Part shown: positions 1-9,467 of the stretch, piece after piece
How the letters are laid out: each line of letters opens with the position of its first letter
Numbering within the stretch: the stretch's first letter is position 1
Origin: Alphaproteobacteria bacterium
GTDB lineage: Bacteria > Pseudomonadota > Alphaproteobacteria > Caulobacterales > Aquidulcibacteraceae
DNA: 62,990 nt
Direction of reading: 5' to 3'
Assembly: GCA_018971945.1 (NCBI GenBank)
Contig: JAGWZH010000006.1
Span: 1-62,990, forward strand
Translations under genes and position numbers: made by a program
Notes under the pieces: model-generated
What the model saw: the letters and a program-made list of their open reading frames with translations, nothing else
Databases searched by the model: none
What the model was told of the DNA's origin: nothing

Positions 1-1
1 C

Positions 2-220
2 TTGGCTTTGGACTTCAAAAACCGGGGCGAGGCCACGCTGGCCTTGTTCGCTAGGCTGGACGCCATCGTGCTTGAGGCGGGCGGCCGGCTCTACCCAGCC
101 AAGGATGGACGCATCCCCGCCAAGGTTTTCCAGGCCATGTATCCGCGCTGGGAGGAGATAGAGCGGTTGCGGGACCCAGGGATCAGCAGCGATTTCTGGA
201 CGCGCGTGACCCAAGGATGA
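2..220 (+). CDS. FAD-binding oxidoreductase, DprE1-like (C-terminal end only)
   Basis: The 5' part lies outside the window, so only the last 72 or so residues are seen. The tail has the pattern found at the C terminus of FAD-linked sugar oxidases of the DprE1 type: a GGRLYPAKDGR block, then an AMYPRWEE block and a short end with SDFWTRV. DprE1 oxidises the 2'-hydroxyl of polyprenyl-phosphoryl ribose to a keto sugar, which DprE2 reduces to the arabinose epimer. The stop codon overlaps the start of the next gene by ATGA, and that gene is a DprE2-like reductase, which supports the pairing. The true substrate is unknown; related pairs exist outside actinobacteria. Confidence 0.7.
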   Translation: MALDFKNRGEATLALFARLDAIVLEAGGRLYPAKDGRIPAKVFQAMYPRWEEIERLRDPGISSDFWTRVTQG

Positions 221-960
221 GCGACCGTATCGTCATTTTGGGCGCTTTGTCAGCGATCGCGGAAGCCACGGCGCGGCGCTTTGCGGCGAGCGGGGCAGCG
301 CTCGTGCTCGTCGCGCGGGACGAGGCGCGGCTGAAGGAGCTCGCGGCTGACCTGATGGTCAGGGGAGCGACTTGTGCGCACATCGCCCTGTGCGATCTGG
401 CGGCAGAGCCCGATCCGGAAGGGCGCATGCGGACCTGGTCGGACCTGCTCGGGGGAGTGAGCGTGGCGCTCATCGCCTATGGGGTTTTGGGCGACCAGGC
501 GGCTTCGGAAAAGGATTTGGCCCTCACCCAGCAACAGATCGCCGTCAATTTCACGAGCGCTGCGCTTTGGGCGCAAGCGGCGGCGAACCTTCTCGAGCGG
601 CAGCGGGGCGGGACGCTGCTCGTCATCGGGTCGGTGGCGGGAGACCGAGGGCGAGCGTCGAACTATGTTTATGGCGCAGCGAAGGCAGGGCTTGCCACAT
701 TGACGCAAGGGATCGCGCACCGGCTCGCCAGATCTGGGGCCCGGGCGGTGACGATCAAGCCGGGCTTTGTGGACACGCCCATGACGGCGGGGCTCGCCAA
801 AGGCGGGCCTTTATGGGCGACCCCGGCACAAGTGGCCGATGTGATCGTCCGGGCCGCGGAGAAAGGCGGACCGGTCGCCTATGCGCCCTGGTTCTGGCGG
901 TATATCCTGCTGATCATCCGGGCCGTCCCGGCTTTTCTGTTCCACAAGACCAAGCTTTAG
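217..960 (+). CDS. SDR-family reductase, DprE2-like
   Basis: A 247-residue short-chain dehydrogenase. The N terminus has a Rossmann nucleotide-binding strand and glycine loop (ILGALSAIAEA, residues 7-17), and the catalytic set is S139, Y152 and K156 (YGAAK). A hydrophobic C-terminal segment (WRYILLIIRAVPAFLF) is typical of DprE2-like enzymes that act on membrane lipid-linked sugars. The start overlaps the stop of the DprE1-like gene (ATGA), indicating translational coupling. Inferred role: NAD(P)H-dependent reduction of the keto intermediate made by the upstream oxidase. A generic SDR of other specificity cannot be excluded. Confidence 0.75.
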   Translation: MSDRIVILGALSAIAEATARRFAASGAALVLVARDEARLKELAADLMVRGATCAHIALCDLAAEPDPEGRMRTWSDLLGGVSVALIAYGVLGDQAASEKDLALTQQQIAVNFTSAALWAQAAANLLERQRGGTLLVIGSVAGDRGRASNYVYGAAKAGLATLTQGIAHRLARSGARAVTIKPGFVDTPMTAGLAKGGPLWATPAQVADVIVRAAEKGGPVAYAPWFWRYILLIIRAVPAFLFHKTKL

Positions 961-1200
961 AGGCGCGGGCCGAGAAAACGGCTCCAGGGCGAAGAGGTCG
1001 CGCCGGCTTCTTAGCGCCGTCTCCAAAACCAGCATCCCTTTCTCGCCGTCTGACAGATCGCCAAACGAACAGTCTCCGCTAAAAGAGGGTCCTGGGGCGC
1101 ATTGCCTCATTCAAAATGCTACCGAAGATTGACCGCCGATCGGTGTGGCGGCGTCAGCAAATCGGATCGCTGGCGCCGATGGCGGACGGGATCGGCATGG

Positions 1201-1224
1201 GCGCGCGGGCCCGGGCCCGCGCGC
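1201..1224. repeat. 24-bp perfect GC palindrome downstream of metK
   Basis: Positions 1201-1224 read the same on both strands and consist only of G and C. The palindrome lies 11 bp beyond the metK stop, between convergent metK and the DprE2-like gene. The RNA could form a very stable hairpin from either strand, but no run of U follows on either side, so it is not a textbook intrinsic terminator. The rest of 961-1235 shows no gene. Confidence 0.8.
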
Positions 1225-1230
1225 CGCGCG

Positions 1231-1244
1231 CTCGTTTAAACGAG
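1231..1244. repeat. 14-bp perfect palindrome spanning the metK stop codon
   Basis: CTCGTTTAAACGAG at 1231-1244 is a perfect inverted repeat containing the metK stop codon TAA (1236-1238 on the minus strand). It directly adjoins the GC palindrome at 1201-1224, so the metK mRNA end carries two consecutive potential hairpins. Confidence 0.75.
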
Positions 1245-2411
1245 ACCGCGCAGCGACCCCACAAGATCGGTCTTCTCCCAGCTGAAGCCGCCGTCGTCTT
1301 CAGGCGTGCGGCCAAAGTGTCCATAAGCGGCCGTTCGCGCGTAGATCGGCCGATTGAGCCTCAGGTGCTCTCGGATGGCGCGCGGGGTGCAGCCTCCGAT
1401 GAGTTCGGGCAGCGCCTTCTCCAGTTTGGCGGGATCGATCTGAGCGTTGACCAGGCTGACATAAAAGCTGAGGGGCCTTGCGACGCCAATGGCGTAGCTG
1501 ATTTGGATCGTGCACTGGTCGGCCAAGCCTGCGGCGACGACGTTCTTGGCCAGATAGCGGCAGGCATAGGCCGCAGACCGGTCCACTTTGGTTGGATCCT
1601 TGCCTGAGAACGCGCCTCCGCCATGAGGGGCGGCGCCGCCATAGGTGTCGACAATGATCTTGCGTCCGGTCAGCCCGGTGTCGCCGTCGGGTCCGCCAAT
1701 GACGAATTTCCCGGTCGGATTGACGTGAAACACCGTCTTTTCATCGACAAGACCTTCAGGGAGAACGCGAAGAATATAAGGCTTCACGATCTCGGCGACG
1801 TCGGAAGGAGCCAAGCCCTCTTTGTGTTGGGTTGAGAGCACGATCTCGCGGGCATGAACAGGCTTGCCGTCCCGGTATTCCAGCGTGACTTGGCTCTTGG
1901 CGTCGGGCTCAAGACCGGTTTCTGCTCCGGAATGGCGAGCCTCGGCCAGGACTTTCAAAATATTGTGGCTGTACTGCAAGGTGGCCGGCATGAGCTCAGG
2001 CGTCTCATTGGTAGCGTAGCCGAACATAATGCCCTGGTCGCCAGCGCCTTCGTCCTTGCTCGCTGTCGCGTCAACGCCCATGGCGATATCGGCGGATTGG
2101 GCGTGGAGATGACACTCATAATGGGCGGTGGCCCAGTGGAAGCCCTGCTGATGGTAGCCAATGTCCTTCACCGCCGCGCGGACCTTGTCTTCCAGACCGT
2201 CGATGATCGCCTTGATCCGATCGTCGGTGGTGCGCACCTCGCCGGCCAGGATGATGCGTTGGGTGGTCACAAGGGTTTCGCAGGCGACGCGGGCGACGGG
2301 GTCTTGCTCCAGAAAGGCGTCCACGACCGTATCAGACAGGCGGTCGGCAACCTTGTCCGGATGACCTTCAGACACGCTTTCGCTGGTGAACACGTAATCC
2401 TGGCGGTGCAC
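1236..2411 (-). CDS. metK: S-adenosylmethionine synthetase
   Basis: Makes S-adenosylmethionine from methionine and ATP in the cytoplasm. The protein opens with [19 protein letters not shown], the MetK N-terminal signature, and contains the two classic motifs [12 protein letters not shown] and [17 protein letters not shown] place the start at GTG 2411 (391 residues, close to the family's 380-400) because a perfect AGGAGGG ribosome-binding site sits 8 bases upstream; the open frame runs on to 2753, but those residues do not resemble MetK. An ATG at 2462 in the same frame is the alternative. A SahR-like palindrome lies at 2481-2500. metK follows lnt on the same strand, though 316 bp away, and probably has its own promoter. 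Confidence 0.96.
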   Translation of the reverse strand: MHRQDYVFTSESVSEGHPDKVADRLSDTVVDAFLEQDPVARVACETLVTTQRIILAGEVRTTDDRIKAIIDGLEDKVRAAVKDIGYHQQGFHWATAHYECHLHAQSADIAMGVDATASKDEGAGDQGIMFGYATNETPELMPATLQYSHNILKVLAEARHSGAETGLEPDAKSQVTLEYRDGKPVHAREIVLSTQHKEGLAPSDVAEIVKPYILRVLPEGLVDEKTVFHVNPTGKFVIGGPDGDTGLTGRKIIVDTYGGAAPHGGGAFSGKDPTKVDRSAAYACRYLAKNVVAAGLADQCTIQISYAIGVARPLSFYVSLVNAQIDPAKLEKALPELIGGCTPRAIREHLRLNRPIYARTAAYGHFGRTPEDDGGFSWEKTDLVGSLRGLV

Positions 2412-2480
2412 GGCTTTGACCCTCCTGGTGCGGACAGGGCGCGGCGACCATCGCGCCTTCATCGCCCGGGAGCGACCCTC

Positions 2481-2500
2481 ATATAAAGATATCTTTAAAT
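2481..2500 (-). promoter_or_regulatory. SahR-like operator palindrome upstream of metK
   Basis: A 20-bp AT-rich inverted repeat centred on GATATC (core TAAAGATATCTTTA at 2484-2497, one mismatched pair over 2481-2500). It stands 70-90 bp upstream of the proposed metK GTG start, in otherwise GC-rich DNA. As I recall, the ArsR-family regulator SahR of alphaproteobacteria binds such sites before metK and other methionine-cycle genes and responds to S-adenosylhomocysteine. The identity of the binding protein is inferred from memory of that motif. Confidence 0.65.
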
Positions 2501-2507
2501 GCGCAAC

Positions 2508-2546
2508 CCTCTGGGTCCGGCCTCTGGGTCCGGCCTCTGGGTCCGG
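2508..2546. repeat. Tandem array, 3 x 13 bp
   Basis: Three exact head-to-tail copies of CCTCTGGGTCCGG (2508-2520, 2521-2533, 2534-2546) followed by a decayed fourth (CTTGGGTCCCG). The array lies in the lnt-metK gap (2412-2727), just upstream of the SahR-like palindrome with respect to metK. Nothing else is evident in that gap. Confidence 0.9.
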
Positions 2547-2727
2547 CTTGGGTCCCGCCTGGGGAGGCGGTAGCTCGACCCGGCCGCGATCGCTGAAAAC
2601 GGCGCCCCAAAGCCGCCCCGCGACAGCTCGTTGGAGGCGGTTTGGAGGCGCGGTCGTCGCTCCCGCGCAGGCGGTCGCCAAGGGGGCCCGGCCATCGAAG
2701 CTGGCGTCGCCAGCGGCGTTCAGGCCC

Positions 2728-4410
2728 TCAGGGGCGGACGTCCCGCGGCGCAAAGCGCGGCGCGGCCAAGCGCATGGCGACCAGCCCGGCCAACAAACCG
2801 CCGATCATCCACCAGTCAAAACGGGCATAGAGGGTTTCGCTTAAGGTCGCGGGCAGCTGCGCTTCAGCATAGCCCAGGGCCGGGTCGGCGATGTCGACGG
2901 CGCGGCCATAGGCGTCAATGATCGCGGAGATCCCGCCCGAGGCGGCGCGCGCCAAGGGCAGCCCCTCCTCGATCGCGCGATAGCGCGCGATGGCGAAATG
3001 CTGGGCAGGCCCCACCCCTCCTCCGAACCAGGCGTCGTTGCTGATATTGACGATCCAACCAGGACGCGCATCGCCCCGAGGCGTAAAGCCCGGGAAGATC
3101 GACTCATAGCAGATGTGGATGACCAAGGGCTCAGCCGCGGCGTCCACAACAAGACGTTGCGGCGGCGGACCAGGGCTGAAGCCAGCGCCGATGCGCTGCA
3201 GGGGCGCTATGTTCAGGGTGCTGATCAAAGACCACATTGGGATGAATTCGCCGAAGGGCGTCAAGCGGTGCTTGTCGTACAAACCGGCAGGGCGCGGGGA
3301 GCCTGTCACGGCGTCGATGACCAAAGCGGAGTTGGCGAAGACAAGGCCCTCAAGTCCCCGCTCGCCGCGGAAATAAGCCCGACACGCTTCGTCGGGGGCG
3401 CAGCTCGTCGCCCCGGTGATCAGGACGCGGTCGCCCATCACCTCGGCGATGAACCCCGTACGAACGGGCTCGAGCACATAGGTCCGGCTGCCGGGTTCGA
3501 CGCGGTTGACAAGGGTGTAGGCGCTCGCGGGGATCGCACCCTCGGGCCATATCACGAAATCAGCGCTGCTCGTCTCTGAATCCCCTGACACGCCCAGATA
3601 GGCGAGGAGCACCTCGTCTGGGTCAGAAGCCCATTTCTCGCGTTGGCTCAAGCCTGGTTCAGCGACCCGCACGACAGGCGTCGCGCCGGGCACAGCGATG
3701 CTGGCGGAGGACAATCGCTGGAAACCAAAGCCCCAGAGCAAACCGAAGCCAAGGGCGCTGACCATGACAAAACCGAAACGGCGGACACCCCTGCCATGGT
3801 CGAAAATGGCCGCAGGGGACGCTGCGAGGAGCAGGGTGAGCACGGTCAAGCCATAGGCCCCGACAACGGAGGCGGTTTGAGAGACAGCCCCCCCCGGCGC
3901 CCAGACATAGGCGGATAAAAGCCAGGGGAAGCCGCCAAACAGGTGCCCCCGGAGCAGGTCAGCCAGGGTGTAGGCCAGGACAAAGACCGGGATGCGGCGA
4001 TAATCATCCGTCCAGAACGGCTTGGCGAGGGCCAGACAAACCGCAGGAAAAACAGCAAGACCGCAGCCCAAAGCAAGGGTCGCCAAGACGCCGAGAGCCA
4101 GATTGAAATCGGGGTTCACGGCGAAGGCCTGCGACACCCAATGCAGGCCGCTGACGAAGTGGCCGGCGGCGAACCACCACGCGCGGGCGAAGACGGCCTT
4201 TCGCCATGTCTTAAGCGGGGCTGAATCCATCAGCCAGACCAGAATGGTCATCGCCACAATCAGAGCGGGAACAACATGAAAAGGGGCGTGGGCCAGGGTG
4301 GCCATGGCCCCTGCCGCCAATGCCAAAGCATGGGCGCGCCAGCCGGTCAGCCGCGCGAGAAGCGGTCGGATCGGCAAGGCTTGGCTGGGGGACTGGGCGG
4401 CAGCGGTCAC
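2728..4410 (-). CDS. lnt: Apolipoprotein N-acyltransferase
   Basis: Inner-membrane enzyme that adds the third acyl chain to the N-terminal cysteine of lipoproteins. The 560-residue protein has the Lnt layout: several N-terminal transmembrane helices (about residues 25-230), a periplasmic nitrilase-like domain, and a final helix. The catalytic triad is visible as E290 (WPEG), K380 ([13 protein letters not shown]) and C434 (HICYES). The start is GTG at 4410 with GGAGAG six bases upstream. It follows corC by 80 bp in the miaB-phoH-ybeY-corC-lnt order usual in alphaproteobacteria. Many lipoproteins in this window would be its substrates. Confidence 0.95.
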   Translation of the reverse strand: MTAAAQSPSQALPIRPLLARLTGWRAHALALAAGAMATLAHAPFHVVPALIVAMTILVWLMDSAPLKTWRKAVFARAWWFAAGHFVSGLHWVSQAFAVNPDFNLALGVLATLALGCGLAVFPAVCLALAKPFWTDDYRRIPVFVLAYTLADLLRGHLFGGFPWLLSAYVWAPGGAVSQTASVVGAYGLTVLTLLLAASPAAIFDHGRGVRRFGFVMVSALGFGLLWGFGFQRLSSASIAVPGATPVVRVAEPGLSQREKWASDPDEVLLAYLGVSGDSETSSADFVIWPEGAIPASAYTLVNRVEPGSRTYVLEPVRTGFIAEVMGDRVLITGATSCAPDEACRAYFRGERGLEGLVFANSALVIDAVTGSPRPAGLYDKHRLTPFGEFIPMWSLISTLNIAPLQRIGAGFSPGPPPQRLVVDAAAEPLVIHICYESIFPGFTPRGDARPGWIVNISNDAWFGGGVGPAQHFAIARYRAIEEGLPLARAASGGISAIIDAYGRAVDIADPALGYAEAQLPATLSETLYARFDWWMIGGLLAGLVAMRLAAPRFAPRDVRP

Positions 4411-4490
4411 TGGTGTCTCTCCGACGCAAGGTCCGCAGGGCGGCGACGCCCTGGAAACCTGCAGAAAGGGCGCTCGTCAAGCGCCGGCTT

Positions 4491-5435
4491 TCACTTTGCG
4501 GCGGCCAAGCCGTCGGGGGCGGCCAAGGGATTTGGGGCGGCCGCACGGTCCTGGGCGGGGCGCAAGCGCAGGCGCTTGACCCGCCGGGGATCAGCATCGA
4601 TCACTTCCAGGTCGAAGCCTGCAGGATGGTGGAGAATTTCTCCCCGCTGCGGCACCCGACCAGCGAGAGCCACGGCGAGACCGCCAACGGTGTCGAACTC
4701 GCCCTCGTGGTCGGGCAAGGCCAGATCGAGCTTTAAACGCGCGGCGAGTTTGGCGATGTCAGCGCGGCCATCCGCCTCATAAGCGCCTCCGGGGCGCTCC
4801 TGGATTAGGGGGCTGTCCACATCATGTTCGTCGTCGATTTCGCCCACGATCTGCTCAACGATGTCCTCCATCGAGACCAAGCCGTCCGTACCGCCGTACT
4901 CGTCCACCACCAACGCCAGATGGATCCTTGAGGACTGCATCTTCAAAAGAAGCGAAGACAGCTTCATCGATGGCGGCACATAGAGGATCTCGCGCTTCAC
5001 CCGCGACAGGATGCGGTCGCCCGGCTTGGCGCGGAGCTGGCCCTCCTCCCCAGGCGCCATCACCGCCATCACGTCTCGCACATGGACGAAGCCTTGGGGA
5101 TCGTCGAGATTCTCTCGATAGATCGGAAGCCTCGAATGTTGGCTTTCAGAGAACAGGCGGGCGGCCTCGGCCAAGGTTGCGGAGACGTCAAGGGCAACGA
5201 TGTCGGCCCGAGGACGCATGACGTCAAGGACGCGCAGCCTGTCGAAGCCGGCAGCCTTGAGGATCATGTCCTTGCGGGCGAAGTCGACCGACTCGTCTTC
5301 CGCGACGGTGTCGCGGATCGCCTCGGTCAGGGTATCTTCCGCGGTCGCCTTGCGACGCACCCAGCGCGTGATCTGCGCCATCCATAGTCCCGCGGGGCGC
5401 CTCTGGCCCTCGCCTCGATCGTCACTCTCGCTCAA
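4491..5435 (-). CDS. corC: CBS-domain protein, CorC/HlyC family
   Basis: Soluble CorC-type protein of 314 residues: an acidic N terminus, a tandem CBS pair (about residues 75-195, including the VDEYGGTDGLVSMEDIVEQIVGE block) and a C-terminal CorC/HlyC domain ending in VKRLRLR. The family has been linked to magnesium and cobalt export or to membrane-associated regulation; the exact function is unsettled. The first in-frame start with context is TTG at 5435 (GAGG four bases upstream); ATG at 5381 is an alternative that drops 18 residues. It lies 35 bp after ybeY and before lnt. Confidence 0.88.
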   Translation of the reverse strand: MSESDDRGEGQRRPAGLWMAQITRWVRRKATAEDTLTEAIRDTVAEDESVDFARKDMILKAAGFDRLRVLDVMRPRADIVALDVSATLAEAARLFSESQHSRLPIYRENLDDPQGFVHVRDVMAVMAPGEEGQLRAKPGDRILSRVKREILYVPPSMKLSSLLLKMQSSRIHLALVVDEYGGTDGLVSMEDIVEQIVGEIDDEHDVDSPLIQERPGGAYEADGRADIAKLAARLKLDLALPDHEGEFDTVGGLAVALAGRVPQRGEILHHPAGFDLEVIDADPRRVKRLRLRPAQDRAAAPNPLAAPDGLAAAK

Positions 5436-5470
5436 CGCATCCTCTATCGCCGACCATGCGGCGACGTCAC

Positions 5471-5935
5471 TCAGTATGGATCGGGATACCCCATTTCTGC
5501 AAGAAGCTTGGTTTCCAAGGTTTCCATGGCGGCGGCCTGAGCCTCGGTTTCATGGTCATACCCGAGTAGGTGCAGAAAACCATGAAGGACCAGATGGGCG
5601 AGGTGGGCGGAAGCTGGCTTGGCCCCGGCTTCCGCCTCACGAGCAAGGACGCCGGACGCCAAGGCGATATCGCCCCAAAAGACAGCGCCGGCCGCGCCGG
5701 CGCCAAGGTCTGGGCCGGGAAAAGAAAGAACATTGGTCGGCTTATCCTGACCGCGAAAACGAGCGTTCAAGCCTTGGACTGCTGCGTCATCGGCCAGAAG
5801 CACGGTCACGACGCCGCATACGGCCTCGGCCTCGGCGGCGTGGCTCAAAACCTGTGCGACAAGGCTTGCCGCATCGGATACGAGGGCGGTCCAGGCCTCA
5901 TCCTCGACCAGCACATCGATGGTCAGTTCAGACAT
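5471..5935 (-). CDS. ybeY: Endoribonuclease YbeY
   Basis: Metal-dependent single-strand RNase acting in 16S rRNA 3'-end maturation and ribosome quality control. The zinc-binding signature HGFLHLLGYDH (three histidines in HxxxHxxxxxH) is near the C terminus, and the central NVLSFP block is typical. I chose ATG 5935 (MSELTIDVL, 154 residues), which overlaps the phoH stop by 8 bp; the longer open frame to 6028 would lie inside phoH. The phoH-ybeY-corC order is the conserved bacterial arrangement. Confidence 0.95.
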   Translation of the reverse strand: MSELTIDVLVEDEAWTALVSDAASLVAQVLSHAAEAEAVCGVVTVLLADDAAVQGLNARFRGQDKPTNVLSFPGPDLGAGAAGAVFWGDIALASGVLAREAEAGAKPASAHLAHLVLHGFLHLLGYDHETEAQAAAMETLETKLLAEMGYPDPY

Positions 5936-6961
5936 CTTGCTGGTCTTCGACGCTCGCAGCGCGGGCGCGGGCCTCGTCGCGGTCATAGGCTTCGATGATC
6001 CGGGCGACAAGGCGATGGCGGACCACATCTTGGGCGGCGAAGCGGATCACCTCCACGCCGGTCACACCCTCGAGCAGGCGCAGGGCATGGGCCAAGCCTG
6101 AGGGCGTCGCGCGCGGCAGGTCGATCTGGCTGGGGTCGCCGGTGACGACCATGCGGCTACCCTCCCCCAGGCGCGTGAGGACCATTTTCATCTGAGGGAT
6201 GGTCGCGTTTTGGGCTTCGTCGACGATCACGAAAGCGTTGGCCAGGGTGCGGCCCCGCATAAAGGCCAACGGGGCGACCTCCACCTGGCGCCGATCACGA
6301 CGGTTTCTCAGGTCCACTTCCCCAAGCTGGCCGCGAAACGCATCCCAAATCGGCTGGAGATAGGGATCCACTTTCTCTTCCATCGCGCCCGGCAGAAAGC
6401 CGAGGCGCTCTCCAGCCTCCACGGCCGGACGGGTGACCACGATCCGCTCAAAACGCTCCGCTTTAAGGGCCTCCACGGCACAGGCGACGGCGAGGAACGT
6501 CTTGCCCGTGCCGGCGGGCCCGACGCCGAACACCAAATCGCAGGCCTCCTCCTGCATGGCTTCGACATAGTGCAGCTGGCGCGGGGTTCGGATCGTCAGG
6601 CCGCCGACCTGGGGAAGCGTCAGGGGGCCTGCAGCCCGATCCGGATCAAGACTGCAGAACGCCAGCGCGCTTTGCACGTCGCTCTCGCGGACCTTGCGCC
6701 GGTCCTTGGCATGGGCGGCGAGGCTTTCGAGCGCGCATAGGGCCCAGCGCAGTTCTTTTTCATGGCCAGGGCGGGCCTCCAGCTCGACCTGGTCACCCTT
6801 GAGTTCGAGCCGCACGGCGTAAGTCGGCTTGCCCCGAGGGCCGCCGCGGTCGCGGAAATTCTCTTCGATCAGCGCCAGATGCCTATTGAGCGGCCCGCAC
6901 ACGGCCTGCGCCACGGCCACATCAGGGAAAGCCACGGCGGCTGTGAGCGGCGGGGTTTTGG

Positions 6962-6965
<4 letters not shown>
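5928..6965 (-). CDS. ybeZ: PhoH-like P-loop ATPase (YbeZ)
   Basis: A 345-residue PhoH-family ATPase. Walker A is GPAGTGKT at residues 149-156 and Walker B is VIVDEAQN; the [10 protein letters not shown] block is characteristic of the family. The N-terminal third is a KH-like RNA-binding region. Its molecular role is not fully defined; genetic linkage with YbeY suggests RNA or ribosome metabolism. It overlaps miaB by ATGA at its start and ybeY at its stop, so these genes are translationally coupled. Confidence 0.95.
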
Positions 6966-8320
<1,355 letters not shown>

Positions 8321-8500
8321 GCGGGCGGGGTCCGGAGATTAGGGAAAACGTGGCGGGCTTTATGCCGCATGGGGAAGGACGGGGCAACAGCCGCCGCCCT
8401 TTTGTCCGCCGCGCCTTTGTCCGCTGGCTATTTGATCGCGGGCCTTCGCTTTTTTGGGGTCTTGCGGGCCTCCGCAATGGCTCCTTCGCCAAGCCCCAAA

Positions 8501-8575
8501 GCGCCAGTTCCCAAAGCGCCATTTTCTAGGGCGCCAGTTCCCAGGGCGCCAGTTCCCAGGGCGCTGCGTCCTACA
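8501..8575. repeat. Tandem array, 5 x 15 bp
   Basis: Five head-to-tail 15-bp units of the form GCGCCAGTTCCCAGG at 8501, 8516, 8531, 8546 and 8561. The units at 8531 and 8546 are identical, and the others have diverged. The array lies between miaB and the glycosyltransferase gene, its last unit touching the glycosyltransferase stop region at 8571. Otherwise 8321-8570 shows no gene. Confidence 0.9.
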
Positions 8576-9365
8576 GCGCCCCACCCGAGAGAGGCCTCTT
8601 GGCGGCCTGCAGCTCCAACGCCATCAAATGGCTCAGGACGGGATACAGCGCGGAGAAAACGCCAAGCGCCACGCCGTAAAAGCCCTCCTTGCGGCCCTGG
8701 CGCGAGACATAGCTTTTCCAAAAGCGGCTAAAGAAACGCCTTAGGGTCTTTGAGGGACGCGGGATCTTGCCTTCTTCCACCATGTCTTCGGCGGCAAGGC
8801 GCGCATATTTCAGGAGCCGCGCGTACATGTCGGGGAAGTCCCGATAGACATGGTGGATCATGCGGGCCTTGAGCGTTAGCACGATCTCGGCCTGTCTGAG
8901 GCTTGGGTGGAGGCGCTGGTCGCCCCAATGTTTGGTGCCCGCCGCGAAGAGACAGCGTTTGGCCGACACACCATTATAGGCGCCCCAGCCATGGGCGACG
9001 GGCACACCGCCGATGCGGTTGTCGAAGGGGATCAGGATCGCGCCCTTGGGGGCCTTTTCGATCGCTTCGCGGATTTCGGCGGCGAGTTCGGGCGGGACGC
9101 GCTCGTCGGCGTCCACCTCCAAAATCCAGTCGCCGGCGCTGGCGGCGAGGCCGGCGTTACGCCGAGGGCCTTCGATGGGCCAGGCGCCCTCTACGAGCCT
9201 GGCCCCTGCCCTTTCACACAAGGCCTTGGTGCCATCGGTGCAGCGGTCCAAGACCGCCACGATCTCATCGGCGAAGGCGACAGAGGCAAGGCACTCCGGC
9301 AGGAGCGCTTCGGCGTTGTGCAGGACGAGAAGGGCAGTCAGGCGGTTGGGCATCACAATCGCCAT
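8571..9365 (-). CDS. Family 2 glycosyltransferase
   Basis: A 264-residue GT-A enzyme resembling the KdtX/WaaE group of LPS-core glucosyl or heptosyl transferases. Visible features are the N-terminal LTALLVLHNAEALLPECLASV strand, the ADEIVAVLDRCTDGT nucleotide-binding region, the metal-binding EVDADERV block and the GP(R)RNAG loop. A C-terminal amphipathic or hydrophobic segment (GFYGVALGVFSALYPVL) suggests membrane association. The ATG at 9365 is used; an internal ATG at 9353 is possible. The acceptor sugar cannot be read from sequence; envelope polysaccharide or LPS is the likely pathway. Confidence 0.85.
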   Translation of the reverse strand: MAIVMPNRLTALLVLHNAEALLPECLASVAFADEIVAVLDRCTDGTKALCERAGARLVEGAWPIEGPRRNAGLAASAGDWILEVDADERVPPELAAEIREAIEKAPKGAILIPFDNRIGGVPVAHGWGAYNGVSAKRCLFAAGTKHWGDQRLHPSLRQAEIVLTLKARMIHHVYRDFPDMYARLLKYARLAAEDMVEEGKIPRPSKTLRRFFSRFWKSYVSRQGRKEGFYGVALGVFSALYPVLSHLMALELQAAKRPLSGGAL

Positions 9366-9467
9366 CGCCGCAAAGCAGCCAGGGCGTCAAGGGCGGCTTG
9401 AAGCGCCGGAAAAACCATGGTGGGCTCAAGGTGTTGGAAAGTTTGGGCTTGAGCGGGAAGGGCCAGC

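Noticed and set aside
1116-1607. 163-residue plus-strand frame over the metK end
   Set aside because: Antisense shadow of metK; metK is unmistakable on the other strand.
2412-2480. SAM-II or SAM/SAH riboswitch in the metK leader
   Set aside because: The leader does not show the conserved core sequences of either class; the upstream palindrome explains control better.
8501-8575. CRISPR array
   Set aside because: Units are contiguous 15-bp tandem copies without spacers, and no cas gene is present; the same holds for the other arrays.
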